Origin: Medicago truncatula
Lineage: Eukaryota > Streptophyta > Magnoliopsida > Fabales > Fabaceae
Assembly: GCF_003473485.1 (NCBI RefSeq)
Contig: NC_053043.1
Coordinates: 18,602,001-18,666,000, forward strand
Reading direction: 5' to 3'
DNA length: 64,000 nucleotides
Made by a program: the position numbers and the translations under genes. Under the pieces are notes generated by a model that worked only from the letters and a program-made list of their open reading frames with translations, ran no database searches and was not told the origin of the DNA. This document shows positions 22,394 through 36,579 of this stretch, in pieces. Position 1 is the first letter of the stretch; each line of letters opens with the position of its first letter.

Positions 22394-25300
22394 CTACTGT
22401 ATCCTCGTCTTCTTTTCTACTCTTGATGAGTGTTTCTTTGTGTCACTTGATCGATCTCTTTTCTCTTTCTTACTATTTACAAATTCAGCAAAGGATGGTA
22501 TTGGCGGTAAGTTTGTATTAAAAGAACTTTCTATTGGTATATCACATGGGATTGTTTCTGTTATAGCATTTTCTGAGAGCTCATTGCCAGTTTCTTCATT
22601 TGCACAAGGATCTGAAGCAGGTAGTGGCGTGAGAGGATGCTCGGCTTCAAAGAAGACACTCGGTGATGAGGAAGCATCAATTTCACTAAGTCGGTTCATC
22701 AGATCGACAGAACTTGTAGTTTTCAACCACCTGATAGTACTTGCAACTTTGGAATAATAGAATGATTTGCCAGTCTTGCCATATTTCTTGTAGCATTCAT
22801 CTTCGAGAAGAGATGCCGAGGTCTCCGTTTCAATCCTGAATAAATATTTTAAATTAGGAAAAGAAATACGGAAACAGCTCACACCCTAACTGCAATTGCT
22901 GCTTCAAATTGTTCAGGGGTGGGGAAACAAGATAATAAACAAGGTACTTGGAACTTGAGAGCATGTGCTTTAGTTGTGAAATTGTTTAGTCATGGTACTA
23001 TGGTGAAATATTTAGGTTTTTTATTTGAATAGTTCACCTATGGACTAAAAAGAGTAACAAAACTCTTAATTAATTTGATCCACTGACGATTAGGGTGTTC
23101 CTATATTAATCCTGATGACTTTTATTACCAAACTAAAATCCTTCAAAAATTAAAGTGTCGTCATACTAGTCCTTTAAAAAAAAAAATCCATAAAGTTACC
23201 GCATATTCGTTTAAGGATCCAACAGCCAAATTTGCTATGGACACACATGGATATGTGTGAACAAACAAACACTTATTCTCTCAAAGATACACAGTTGTCA
23301 ACAAATTCATCTATGTGGAGTGGAGGATTAAAGTCGTGATAAAAATGGACAAATGTCTGTGACAATTCTGTATCTTTGTGGGACTTATTTGCTGAAAAAT
23401 TATTCAGAGACTAATTTATTGAAAAATCTTTAGCGGTCTAATGTGACAACAATTTAATCTTTAGAGGATTGCGATCTTTGAACAAGATGCTGCATGTCTA
23501 ATACATTGCCCACTTCTTATAGCAAGTAGATGATAAGAAACTTCAATTGGGTGGTTTTCCTGTTGTGGCAGAGTGAGGTGTCATATGAAAGAACTCAAAC
23601 TAGTAAGAAAGATGTTTACATACTTAAAGTCGTCAATCCGTTGCTGAGCCTCTTTTAAAGCATTTTGTAATCTCTGCCTGCTTGCCTCTCGCAATGCATC
23701 AGAAATAGCATTCTTGTCAACTTTGTTTCTCTGTTAATCATATTTGATACGTGAGTATGAGATAGAAAGATAGGGGAGGTGTAACAATTTCTGCTGTGTT
23801 CATCTTAACAGTACTCAGCTAAGAATATATAATTAAGAGACTTGAAAATAAACTATTATACATTTCCAATTCCAGATTGCTAATCACAAAAAGTTCTGTT
23901 ATGGAGCCAGTCAAAAGCTCTCTAACCATGGGAAATAGAACTAGGCATAGAGCAAATTAGAGAATATACTTTTTTCAACAGTGGGTATAATGCTTAAAAA
24001 AACAAACCTGTTTATTAGTGCTCTCGCTTTGATAGTACTTCTCTTCTGCCCTCTGTAACAAATCAAGCTTTTCATTTACTCCCAGTCTGGATTGAACCTT
24101 TGACCGGGCTAGATTGCTGACAGCCTCATTACCGTCTGACAAAAAAAAATTCATTCACATAAATGAATAATCTACTAACCACTACATCACCTAAACAGTA
24201 AAACAAATGCAACTGAAATAAATTTGGTACCACCATCTATGTCGGAAATATCTTCCTCTGACCCACTTGCTTCCTCATCTCGATTCCAGAATTCAGATAA
24301 CTGTCCTCCATCAATTGCATCAGTGGAACTGAAAAAAAGGACAGTGGTGGATATACAAGAGATCTAGGCATTATTTAATTGTGGATTAATTAGTGTAGCA
24401 TAAGGAAATCACCACCAAGCCAACTACAAGTTCAGCACACTATCTTGTTGGCAGAAACTACCTTTTTAATTTTTTTTAATTTCCTCCTCTATCTTTTTCT
24501 CTCGCAGTTCTCTTTCTTTAGGACTAGACATGAGAGGCCAGAAGGCAAAATCACAGGGTAGGTGCTACAAAATCCGATGCTAATGGCATGGTCAGTCGGT
24601 CATACACATCCAAAGACAACACGGAAGTAATATATAAATCCTATCATAGCCATATTATACTATTTGATATGTCAGATATACTAACAAACCCAATCATCAT
24701 CTTCCAGTGGTACCAGTCATTACTATAATTTATTACAAAACACAACTGAAGATCATGTATTCCGAATATGTTTTTCGGTTTATCAACTTTAAGTTAAATT
24801 CTTAATGCATGAAGGTCTTTTACCTGGTAATGAAAACTCGAGAACCACCTCTCTGACGTAGAGAACAAGCAGCTGTGAGATCCTCCAAATTTCTGGCAAC
24901 TAAGTTTGGGTGTCTACAGGAGTCACATGTTTTTCCACATAATGATGTTGTTACCTGTTTGGAACAAAGTAAAGTATCTACTTGAGTCAATATGAATCAC
25001 ACCACATAATACCGGGTTGGGATCCTCTCCATTTCCTAAATGGAGAGGATCCCAACTCCATAATACCTAGTTCTGTATATTTCTTTACCTGCTCCCCAAA
25101 ACTCTCAAGAATTATTTTCCTACGACATCCAGATCCTTCACAATATTCAACCATCTACATGTTTTACATAAAGATTACATTACTTAAATGCATAATGGCA
25201 TTGTGCGTAGATACCATGTCAAAAGAAGCATGCAAGGATTTAGATGTTACCTGATTGAAAGCAGTCAGGGACATTCTGGTTGATTCTTCTTGTGAACTTG

Positions 25301-28300
25301 ATGATTGTGACTTCTTGTTACCTGAGTTGCGTAATATAAATTCCTGAAATAGATTATAGTAAGAGAAAACAAGTCTGATAACAAAACAAGATCAAAGCAT
25401 CAAGTTAAATAAGTCCACCATTCTTCTGCGATCATCTACTCCATAGTACAACAGACTTGTAGAGGGCAATTGATCACGACCAGCTCTGCCGGACTCTTGA
25501 TAGAATGCTTCCATTGACTTTGGAATATTGAAGTGGCACACAATTCTCACATCCTTTCTATCGATGCCCTGTAATTTGATCTTAATTTATTAATCGCTAA
25601 TCACATGAATATAAAAAGATTATAGCATTAAAACTTCATATAGAAGTTTCAATCAAATTTATAGTAAACAGCCACTCACCATCCTGAATGAACACCAAAG
25701 GTTCGGTAACTGAATGCAACAGAAACGCTCCATGCAGAGTATAGAAAGAAAAGAAATAAATACATTACAATCTCAAATAATTCATCAATCATTGGCATCA
25801 GAATAAAATCAGAAGATGTGCATATACTTATAACTTTTATACATTTGTGCTGATTCGCTACTCTCGCTTTTATTAATCTCGCTTGGGTCTATAATGTATC
25901 GATAGATCAGATTCACTGTAATACTCATACTCCATTAAATAATGATAGAGGTGCCATACTCTCTTATATGTTGCCATAAAGTGAATTATAAATAGCCTGA
26001 AATAGTGTTCACAATAGTGCTCCTATGCTTTCAGCAGGGGTAGTTGTCCATGCTATCCCTGTAGCATTGCGATTTCTTAATGGTGTGCCAGTGGTGCAAG
26101 CTATCTGCACCATCTGGTGAGGAATGCCACATTTCCTTCTACATACACTTGTATAAAAACGCAATGACAAAAAAGCATAAAACACAATCATGCACAATTT
26201 AATGCAGTACATCCAAACATGCTAACAACCACAGATGATAAAAGTCAAAATAAAATTACAAGATCATGTCTCAAGATTGTGATCTTGATCGTAGAATCAG
26301 TCTACAGTCAAAGTAAAATTACAAGGTAAATGTCCATGAGAACCAATGTTTTTAGCATCACGATCTAAATCATGGGAGCATACAATCCTACAATTTTTCA
26401 TGTTGTAGTCATGATCACATCTCAGTGGAATCAGTGTATGATCACCAGTCTTGATTGTTAAATCACAGGATATGTGATCTCAGATGATCCCAAAAGGGCC
26501 AGAATTAAGTCTCCTTTTGCAACCCAGTTTGAAAGCACTTCAATTTTCCCCTAATTCCCAACCTAACTTCCCTTACCCCTCAGCCTCACTAGCTCTTTAT
26601 GCCTCCTCCCTCTCTTTTCTCTTTCTAGAACTGTGACCACCTATGATTAAGATCAGTGATCCTACACTGATTTCGCCGAGATGAAATCTTACCTATGATC
26701 CAGCATGGAAAGCAAAAGAAAAATTGTAGGGAATCATGAGCTTACAACAATGTGAAAAATTCATGTCCTCATATGAGCACTGTGCATAAAATTAAAGTTT
26801 AAATATGCGTAAAAATTAATAAAAAAATACATTTATGAGATTAAGTATTCAGACAATTTACATCACCGAAGAATTCGGGGAGGGGTAGAATTGGCTATAT
26901 GAAAAACTTTCTTCAAAAGAAACCACTTCGATTATTCAATTAAATCAGTCAACCACTTTCGTGAAAAGTGTTCCTCTTGAACAGCAAGAAAATACAGTAA
27001 AAAAGCTGGACATTAGTGGACAACAAACTCAATGGCATTCAAGAGTACATGCAAGGGTGGTGGTCCAAATGTCTTCTTGCAAGTGACTACTGCAGGCTAC
27101 ACTCACAGAATTCTACCTCGATGAGACAATCTAGGTAACTTCAACTGTTAACAGTGATGTTCATCGAGTGTTCACTTATGAGGGCAGATTACAATATTTG
27201 ACATTTCCATTGATTCAGTCGAAGAGAAAATCTAAGTCAAGTACGTTAACGATGTTGGTCACATTCTCCCTTAGTTTTGATTATTTTGAAATGAAACTAC
27301 TAGTACTAAGATTACGTCACTGCACCAGGGAAAATTTTGTATAATAGTATTAGAAAGTTAACCATGTCACTTAACACAAATCATAACGAAAAAACATACC
27401 CAAAAGCAACAGTGGCAACAACAACTTTTGTTTTTGAAGATATCCAATCATGTAGCACAGAAGTTCGCATTTTATTATTCAGTCCTGCATGATAAGCTGA
27501 AAAAACCGGAAAATTATGAATATTAAATCAAGGGAGGGGTCAAATTGTAGGATTGAAGGGGAAGCTTCTCACACATGGTTTCTTTTTTTTTTTTTAAGTT
27601 TTTCTTAATATTACATGTATTATTACGTGTATTAGTTGCTCACAATATTTGATAATATTGTTCTTAATGCCCCTCAATTTCTTGTCACATATTTTTTATA
27701 TATTCATTGTACACAGTACATTTTTTGTGGTTAGAAAAGTATGACTTATCATCTTGTTCCCTACTTTAAAAAATTTAGTCTTTACTTCTTTATCAAGATT
27801 CAAGCTTTTGTTGCGTATAAATTTATTTTATTTCATTTTGTTCTTTTCTCTTGTATCTTACGTGCCTCTCTTCTTCTCATTCTTATTTTGCCTCAATTTC
27901 TAACATATTATCCTTCATGAATAGTTGAATGATTTGTACCTACTTAGAGAATTCCCTAGTGATAAAATGAGGAAATCATCAATGTTTTCAAACTATGATC
28001 ACCTGTACAGAACTATTATAGTGTAAATTTATAGCATATTATGTTTATAGTATTAGTGTATTATAATGCAACAGATTTACATATATGCATATGTTCAAGG
28101 TCCCTTTAGTTGCAATAAATCATTTTGCAAAGGCATTAAAATACATTAAAATATTACCAGCACAAGAAATGCCTCTTTGGGATAGATGAGCTGACAAGTC
28201 ATCACACATGGAACGTTCAAGGCAGTAAATTATCGCACAAACATCGCCCATAGATTTGAGTCTATCAGATAAATCAGAATAAGAATCGTCCAATAGATCT

Positions 28301-31300
28301 TTGTACCTAACTGTATAATGAAAACATCAAGTCAGATTTGATTGAATTTATTAATAAAAGCATGCCTGCGTCTCATGCAAAATTAACATATAAAGCAATT
28401 CACCAATTAAACTTATTGAGTAACTGGAATGCTCAAAATAGCCCTAAATTTACTGCATTGGAATCGGACGGATTGCTTCAAATATGTTTCATTTGCATCT
28501 TATCTATTTTCATGCAAATGTTGTTTTTTTTTTTCAATACAGAAATTAGCTTGTAAGTTTTTTGCTTTCTTCTATCCTCTCGTTGATAGCATTGTTGTCA
28601 CCAAATTTAAGTTACATTTACGTAATGACTGGATTGATTCATTATTCATGTGCCAGCCACATTACATTTGATAGAGAACAGTGATGGTTTCCCATTACTA
28701 ACATGGAAATGATGACCTACAGGCAGGGAGAAACTGGAATCTAAATTGATTTATAGATGTGAATCAAACACCAAGCAGGATTGACTGACCTTCATAATAT
28801 ATATTAGGACGATTAAAAGAAGTCTTCAGTATTAATGCATTTTGCATGTGCAATGATTCCACTACATCCTTCTGAACCCTGAAGAAAATAAATAACCAAG
28901 AAATTAAAGTGACGATGTGATTCTCGTTTTTCACACCTCAGGCCAAGAGAAAAAATAAAGAAAATGAAAGAGAATGCCTGCTTCAAAAATCCTACTCAGA
29001 ATGTGCAATGATCAATGTGATACACAGAGCATACTCTTTGAATTTGAATATTATAAAGCCATATTATCATAAAACAATATGACAGACCCGTAATATAAAA
29101 GCAATCCTATCAGGATAGAATATACACACACAACAGACACAACTACATACATACCACCAATAGGTGAATAGAAATTTCAGAAATCTACAACAATTGGAAG
29201 ATTATTATTCAGAAGAATAGATAGAAATGCATAAACATAGGATTTCATATGAAATTTGTTCAATCACAAATGTTTTTTTTTTTGACATGGTTCATGCACA
29301 AAAATAAATAGCAAAAAAAACATAATTATATAAAAGAAAGTAAATTAAGAAAACTCACTTAGGAACAGCGGTAGCGGTTAGAGCTAATATTGGTACATCT
29401 GGTAGGTGGCTTCTCAGAGTTGAAAGCTTACGGTAGGTAGGTCTGTTCCCAAACACAAAAAGAAAAGGGAATAGAACATCATCAGAATAAACTCCAACCA
29501 AAACTGTATCATCATAGGAAAGCTTGAGCTTTAAGATTAGTTACTTCAAGAGCAGCACCTAACATGGACAAGTGCAAAACTCTGGCATGTGTGATTGAAC
29601 TTGTTTACATTTTTAAATTTAATAATGAAAGATTGAGATGAGAACAACATTATATCAAAATCACCTAAAAATAACAAAAAGCAAACTGATTGGTATCAGT
29701 GTTCTGTTTTAAATCTGGATGACCTGTCAACTCCATAATGGCCCAAAAAAATCTAATGACTAATCAATCCCCAATAGATTACCGCACATCATATTCCTCA
29801 CTCTTGCACATCGTTATTAATATCATATTCATCGCATCCTAAGAAATTACATCAAGAAAAATTCAAATGGATAGTAGCATAATGAATAAAAATACCTGAA
29901 ATCATGACCCCAGGAAGAGATGCAATGTGCCTGAAAATTATGAATAAGTTAAATTATCAAAGATGGTCATAAAATTCCAAAACAAATTTGAAATAGTCTT
30001 TCCGGCTAGACCTCATCAATGGCAATGAGACTTAGCAACCCCCTGGAATGAATCTTTGTCAGCTTTGACATAAACCCTGGGGTTGCTATCAACTCTGGAG
30101 TAACATATAGCAGCCTTGTAGACGGTTTTCCAGAACCAAGGTCCTCGTGAATCTTAAACATAAAACAGAAAACTCAGTTTCCTAAATTAATAACACAACA
30201 ACTAAAAAATTGGCTACACATTCATATAAGCGAAGGGGTAAATTCTAGAATGGAAGGTCAGTAGCCCAATAATGAGTGAGGTTCAGGGATAAGATATCCA
30301 AGAATTCTAGCAGTTTCATTGTGAGCCCATAAATTTACTAGAGACATTATTCTTGTATATTCACAAAAATCCAAACTTCAATATAAAACCCAAGATCTGA
30401 GCAAAGAGTAGTAGACTAAGATTATGTATTTATTATACTAAGTTTCCATTACACAATTGTATACGTAGATACATCATTTACAGTACAATATCAGCAGTAT
30501 TCTAATAATCCACCTTATCTTTTGCTTTTGCTGTTTTAGTTGAGGAGAGAAACTCTGCAGCAATTCCTTTCTCCTTTAGTGCCATCACTTGGTTTTCCTA
30601 ACTTGTAGGGAAAAAGAACCATATGAACCAAAACAAACTATTAACTCATAAATTCAGCATGTCTGAAAAACCAGTAAACTGATTAAATGAAAAAGATGCT
30701 TACCATTAAGGCTGACAGCACTCAGCAGAATAAAAGTCAGAAATCACAACCAGTATCCTCGTATGCAAACCCGAGTGAATTATCAGACAACATTTAGCTC
30801 AGTATAAAATACAAACTCCCAAAAAATTGATGAAAATTATTCACCTATTAAAGGACAAACTACAAGCACGATTCCTTCTTTTGCCAATGCAGGGATCTGA
30901 TAACACATTGACTTGCCTCCTCCTGTTGGCATAAGACAAAAACAATCTCTTCCTGTAACCACAGAAAAAGAGCAAAGTTAACCCAAAATTAACGAAAATT
31001 CCAACTTTAATCACCATCATTCAAGCAATTACGTTATGTTTGAATTGACTTATTTGAGCTTATCTACAGACATAAACACTCGTGAGTTTGAGAGAGCTTA
31101 TGAAAATAGCTTATGACATATTCGTAAGTTATTTTCAGCTTATTTACAGAATCCCTCCGAAATAGCTTATGAAAACAACTATACTACTTTATCTTTTGTT
31201 TGTGCTATAAGCTATGAAGCACATACATGACATCGACACCCGTAGTAATTTAACAAAATGACATGACTGAAAGTAATCACATCACATGTGTCCGTGTTAG

Positions 31301-31705
31301 ACACAGACACTACACACACCTTCGATTAGAAGTGTGGATGCTACTTTATCCAAACAGAACCATAGTAATTAACCCACTTCTATTTTCCTAATGCAAAGAA
31401 AAAACACATTTATGATTTAACTACATTTTCTAATACCTCATTTACTACTAATTACTACTAAATATGAAGAAAAATACCAAATTTCAATTTTGATAGAAAA
31501 TTCAATTGAACATATAAAGAAAAATGCGAATTGGACCTGAAAGCACAGCTTGAATAGCTTCCAATTGCAAACCCCTAAAATCAGGATACCCAAAATGCCA
31601 TCTAAGAACCTTCACAAGCGATTCCTTGCTACACAATTCCAATTTCTTCTTGTTCCCGCTGGTTTCGATCAACGGTAACGGCGATTTCTTCACATTCTTC
31701 TGCAT
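22394..31705 (-). CDS. RECQL3: RecQ-family DNA helicase, RECQL3 type
   Basis: Nineteen minus-strand exons join in frame to 727 aa, close to the roughly 710 aa I recall for plant RECQL3: 31705-31537, 30952-30845, 30711-30704, 30597-30514, 30152-30012, 29930-29896, 29442-29359, 28878-28790, 28310-28158, 27496-27400, 25683-25680, 25568-25419, 25343-25251, 25154-25089, 24954-24824, 24328-24234, 24135-24008, 23730-23624 and 22835-22394. Visible motifs: Walker A PTGGGKS (65-71), DEAH (169-172), LALTATA (motif III), QESGRAGRD (348-356, motif VI), then the RecQ zinc-binding region with Cys 410, 415, 433, 437 and 440. It would unwind DNA 3'-5' in the nucleus in recombination and repair. The ATG at 31705 precedes QKNVKKSPL; an in-frame open stretch upstream lies in the presumed 5' UTR. 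Two exons are only 8 and 4 nt. Confidence 0.92.
25680..25683 (-). other. 4-nt microexon of the RecQ helicase gene
   Basis: Minus strand TTCATTCAG/GATG/GTGAGTGG. Exon 10 ends TTTGG and exon 12 begins GGCATCGAT. Joining them directly shifts frame; adding GATG gives the conserved Phe-Gly-Met-Gly-Ile-Asp of RecQ helicases. Upstream intron 1716 nt, downstream intron 111 nt. Confidence 0.8.
30704..30711 (-). other. 8-nt microexon of the RecQ helicase gene
   Basis: Minus strand GCTGTCAG/CCTTAATG/GTAAGC. It joins exon 2 (ending ATAG) to exon 4 (starting GAAAACC) to give Ile-Ala-Leu-Met-Glu-Asn-Gln-Val, the conserved helicase motif Ia region. Without it the frame is lost. Flanking introns are 133 and 106 nt. 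Confidence 0.82.
31020..31340. repeat. Degenerate palindromic repeat in RecQ intron 1
   Basis: Several direct and inverted copies of AGCTTATGAAAA and GAGCTTAT occur here, a pattern I recall from a common legume foldback MITE. Ends are not preserved. Confidence 0.4.
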
Positions 31706-33475
31706 TTCGATTCTTACCTGTGAAATCGAACGTTGATTAACGAATTCGTAAATTGAAGAATTGAGAATCGAAAGAGGAATTGAAAGTGCGAACCTTTCGA
31801 TGATCGATTGTTTCGCGTTTGGAGCAATGGATACTGAGAGCAAAGCGTTCGCGGGTTTTTTGCTTGGAAGTTAAGAGTTATGAAAGAATGTGAGCTAACT
31901 TGCTAACTACACCCCGAAAATTGCTACCTACACCCCCCCCTTTCGGACGAACCACTAAAACTCAAACACACAAGTGTGTGAGGGGTTCAAACTCGAGTGA
32001 AGTTGTTCAACATAATAATATGGCAATGTCGGTTTTAGTTTAACACACTCATTCTTTAATAGTGTTTTATTTACAAAAAAAGTCAATGGTTTAAAAATTG
32101 AATTAAAGTCAGATTGAAGTCGAGTTAAAACAACAAAAATCAATAAGTTTATACTACTAAATGTTTTATAAATAATTTTTTTTTCTTTCCAATTTTATGA
32201 TATCGATTTTATATATCGATTTCAAACCATTGGGACATAAAAAATTGTACCTGTGGATGTAAGGACATAAAATTTACGATGGGAATGCCGAAAATTAATT
32301 TAACGGGTTTTCACATGAATTAAACAAATATTTTGTAAAAACAGTGCATTAATATTGGTATTTTAAAAATACTCAAAGTTTTAAAAGGAGAAAAAAAAAA
32401 ACTAATTTAACAACTAATTACTAACATTTGTCGTTAAAAAACATGTGTTTTCCATCTGAGGTTGACCAGCATTCTCTCAATGAACTTGCTGTAGTACTAG
32501 GAATAGGTTCATGGAATCATGTATGTCAGTTATTAAAATCAAAGCCAGATTGTTAAAATCAAAGCCATAAAAAATTGTTGATTGCCTGGTAATCATTCAT
32601 TAGTTACTGTTATAAATAATTAAGTGTAATCGGATCATCTTGAGTTGAATAATAGAAATTCACTCCACATTGTACTTCATCTCTCTTTTTGATCTTCACC
32701 ATTTCTTCTTCTTGTTTCCAATGCAAACATACTACATCAACACCATCTGTGATTAAATTCAGTTACACTCATTCAAAATGAAACCAATTTCTAGAAAATC
32801 GCGCCATTCAGACATCTGTCAATTCATTTTTTCAACCACAACTTTTCTGACTAAAAATAAATCACAGTAAGGTGGAGATACTCTGGAAGTGCCAAAGACC
32901 TTAACTAGGGTGGTCTCCTACAAAAAAATATTCTCACTCCATGTTGGAACTCTAACATGGTTTTCCTCTTCAAGAATACAAAACCACCCTCTTCATCAAA
33001 CCAAAACCACAAGGCAGCTCCCTTCTTCACTAACCGGGATGTCATGATGGTTTGGTTTGGTGAGGTGGGGAAAGAGAGGCGGAAGAAGGATATGAATGCA
33101 TGGGTTGACTACTCTCGAGGAAGGCCACTGTATAAGCACCCTAGAATATAATATTTATTTGACATCATAAGAAGCATTACATATTTTTAGAACCTTGTTA
33201 TCTTATACAATTATGTCTTGCTGTAAAAAACAAAACAAAACTATGTCCTGTTTTTCTGAGAACTACCATTCCATTTTATCGACGCAAGTCATGGTAGCCG
33301 CCAATTTCTCATTTACTTGTTTATTAACCAGGTCACCATTTATTCTCCGGGGATAGTTATATTGAATGAGTAGATCTACAACACCCCTTGAAAACATTCA
33401 ACTCAAATCTACAATGGGTGAAACATAGCATTTCATATCACACCATAGAGCATTAGTACTGAATACATTCCACCC
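31706..33475. other. Intergenic region between helicase and isomerase genes
   Basis: The first roughly 150 bp are the helicase 5' UTR and promoter side. A C-run at 31932-31941, AT-rich tracts and a short open frame at 32957-33151 (plus strand, no recognisable domain) follow. The part near 33475 is the isomerase 3' UTR. I see no convincing gene. Confidence 0.45.
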
Positions 33476-36400
33476 TTAACCTGTTTTCTGTACGAAAGCT
33501 TTTATGTCAAAAGCATCGCCAGCAGGCGTCTTTGTAATGACACCCTACACAAAGAACAAATAATGGTCAGAGGACAAAGAGCAAATGAACCTAATACTAA
33601 CCATGCAAGAGACAGAAGAGGTAAGACATACCTTCTCAGTGATGATCCCAGATATTAGATTAGCAGGTGTAACATCAAAAGCCGGATTCCACACAGATAT
33701 TCCTGAGGCAGCAACCTGCTCTCCAAGTCCTCCACGCATGTTCAACAACTCCTTGGGAGATCTCTCTTCAATGACAATTTGTTGTCCAGAAGAAAGTGAT
33801 AGATCGATGGAAGTCAAGGGGGCAGCCACAAAAAAAGGTACATTATGAAACTTGGCGCATAAGGCAACACTATAGGTTCCAATTTTGTTTGCTGTGTCAC
33901 CTGCAATGCCAATTAAAAGAAAATAAATCTAACGATAGCTTTTATGGTTTAGAAAACACGTGATTATGGTTCACTTTCATTTCAACACAAAGTACCATTT
34001 GATGCGACACGATCTGCGCCAACAACAACAGCATCCACACGCCCTGCTTGCATTAATGCAGCTGCAGCAGAATCTGCAATAAGAGTTGCTGGTATTTTGT
34101 CATGTACCAACTCATAGGCAGTAAGTCTGGATCCCTGCGATTAAGCATTATGATATGTAAGCATCAACCCAAAACAATTTTAATCTGTTGTTAGTTTCAC
34201 AGGAAGCAGTTCATGGAGAAGTGATTCTCAAGATACATGCAGGTAAAAAGCTACATTAAAGAGATGTGTTCCCAAAACTACTTCAGGGTTCAGGTAATCA
34301 ATTCCATCATCATCTTTAATCCCTCTAACCAGCCGGAAAAAATTATTACTATTATTATTATTATTACGTGATCTCTAACTGGCATGATCATCACGGCATA
34401 CATTCTCTGACTCAGTTAATGGAATCTAGTTTACAGGATTCAAAACAAATTCTTTCCTATTCTGATTTAAACGAACCATGATACCAATTGAATTGAAGTA
34501 TATCTGAAATTTGAATGCTCTTATACAGAAAATGCATTTCATATTTTGAAACTTGAAATTTGAAGATGGAACATAAACGAAAAGATTAAAACACACATAT
34601 CACATTGTTGAAGGGGAAACTTTAATGTGCATCTTCTCGCAAAAGAGAATCGAGTATTACTATATTTTGAAAAATGCACTCACTTGATTGAAGGGGCGTG
34701 TTTCTGTGCAGTAAGCCCTTTCTAAAACTCCCCCGCTGTAAAGTGCACGAATTACACCAAGAGCAGTACCATATCCAGCTGTAGCTAAACTGAGTAACAA
34801 ATCAAACACAAATGCATGTGAGTACTGAGTACAACTAGACACCTTATCAATTTGTCGATCAAATGAAGCAGAAAAAAACGATATTTATGTTTAAACTTTA
34901 TTGTATTATAATAATAAGTGATGGAATTGTAGCAGGCACCTTCCAGTATTGCAATGGGTCAAAACAGAAAGCTTCAGTTTTTCTGTTTGGTTTTGAATAA
35001 AACTAGCTCCATAAGTTCCAATTGCTCTGTTTGATGCAACATCATCCTCAAGCATTATTTCAGCAGCCTCTAGATATGCCTAGAAAATAATTCAACAGAT
35101 TCAGGTTTGATCAGCTATATAAAAAATAAGAGTAAAAAGAGTACAAAATTTCCCTTGTTTATACAAGAATTCGTCATTATAAATCTATAATAAATCTCAG
35201 AAGCACCTGAAACACGCCCTTGGCCTCTGAAGTGGTAGCAGCAGCCTTAGATATGATTTCTTTGAGTTTGGTCGCAGCGTCTGATAAGTTCACCGCGGTT
35301 GGCCGACTAGAAGAGCATGAAGATAGAAAATAAAACTTAAACTCATGCTTGAAAAGAACTTCATGACAACAACCTCAACTTCTTAAAGAGGAACTTCAAC
35401 TTCTTAAAGAGGAACTTCAACATGCCAAATGCTATTTATTTATCAGGCAACGACGTGACTAGGATCGTCCACAATAAGTAGATTGATATCTTGGTAAAAC
35501 AGGTAATGGAAAAAAATACCTCGAGACAAGATAGTCCAACTTCTTCTGCAGGAAGTAAACAGCATCATCAGTAGAACCATTAAAATCATCTAAATTGGAC
35601 ACCTCCACAGCCAGCGAAAGTGCCGCTGCAATAGCAATAGCAGGTGCTCCCCGGACCACCATATCTCGTATAGCATTCCTGAGAAGGTCATAATATAGAG
35701 ATATTAGTGTACGCTCATACACTAATCAAAAATACAAAACAGATAATAATCAGACTTGATAGACTTTCTTTTCTCGTCAATTTCTACTTCAATAACAAGG
35801 GTTCAAAATCCCATACTGCATCACGTCCGGCGGACACAACATATCATTTCAAAAATGGACCGAAAAGTGCATCATCAATAAACGATTAACAACCATGGTT
35901 CCAATTTAAATCCTTGATAGAAACATTACAATTGACCACTCAAGAAAATTATCTAGACCTAATTTGGATTAGCTTTTAGCTAAGGAAAGCTTCTAAATTA
36001 AAATAAAATTATGGTTCTCATCAATTAATAGTTAAAGATGTATACTCAACTCTTCTACTATTTTTATTTGGTAGAGGAAAAGTGTAAATAGCTTGACTCC
36101 GAACGAATCACAAGGCAGCCAAAAGAACCCAGTCAGGCTAGCTATCAGAGTTTAAAAAAAGGTATATGTAACTGCAATCTGAGCCAGGACATGACAGTTT
36201 TAAATGTGGCTGATACCGCAATTGAGGTATCGGAGATCCCAGTTGACCGTAACTCTCCATAATACCAAGGATCACGACCCAAGCGCGACCTTTTTTTTTT
36301 TTTTTTTTAAAACTTGGTATCTAGCCAAGGACTGACTAATCTTGAGACGTCCAATCCCACCATCCATTTGCGGGGCCATTTAAAGTGAAAACAAAACTCT

Positions 36401-36548
36401 GTATGGACTGGCCCACCAAAAGTGGCAGCCGGGGGGGATCGACCTTGAGAACTTGAGAGGAGTAGACTCCAAAATCTCAAGCCAACTCCACTCAGTGGTT
36501 TAACCGCGGCCCTGTTTAAAACCCTATTGGCTATAAAATAATCAAACT

Positions 36549-36579
<31 letters not shown>

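Noticed and set aside
22440-22757. 105-codon plus-strand open frame
   Set aside because: It is antisense to the last helicase exon, whose minus-strand frame continues the helicase reading and has the right phase.
26009-26212. 67-codon minus-strand open frame within the helicase gene
   Set aside because: It lies in a 1.7-kb intron, has no helicase similarity and adding it would break the conserved motif made by the 4-nt microexon.
32957-33151. 64-codon plus-strand open frame between the helicase and isomerase genes
   Set aside because: No recognisable domain, no splice partners and no sign of conservation; open frames this short occur by chance.
33585-33848. 87-codon plus-strand open frame
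   Set aside because: It is a shadow of exon 8 of the isomerase gene on the opposite strand.
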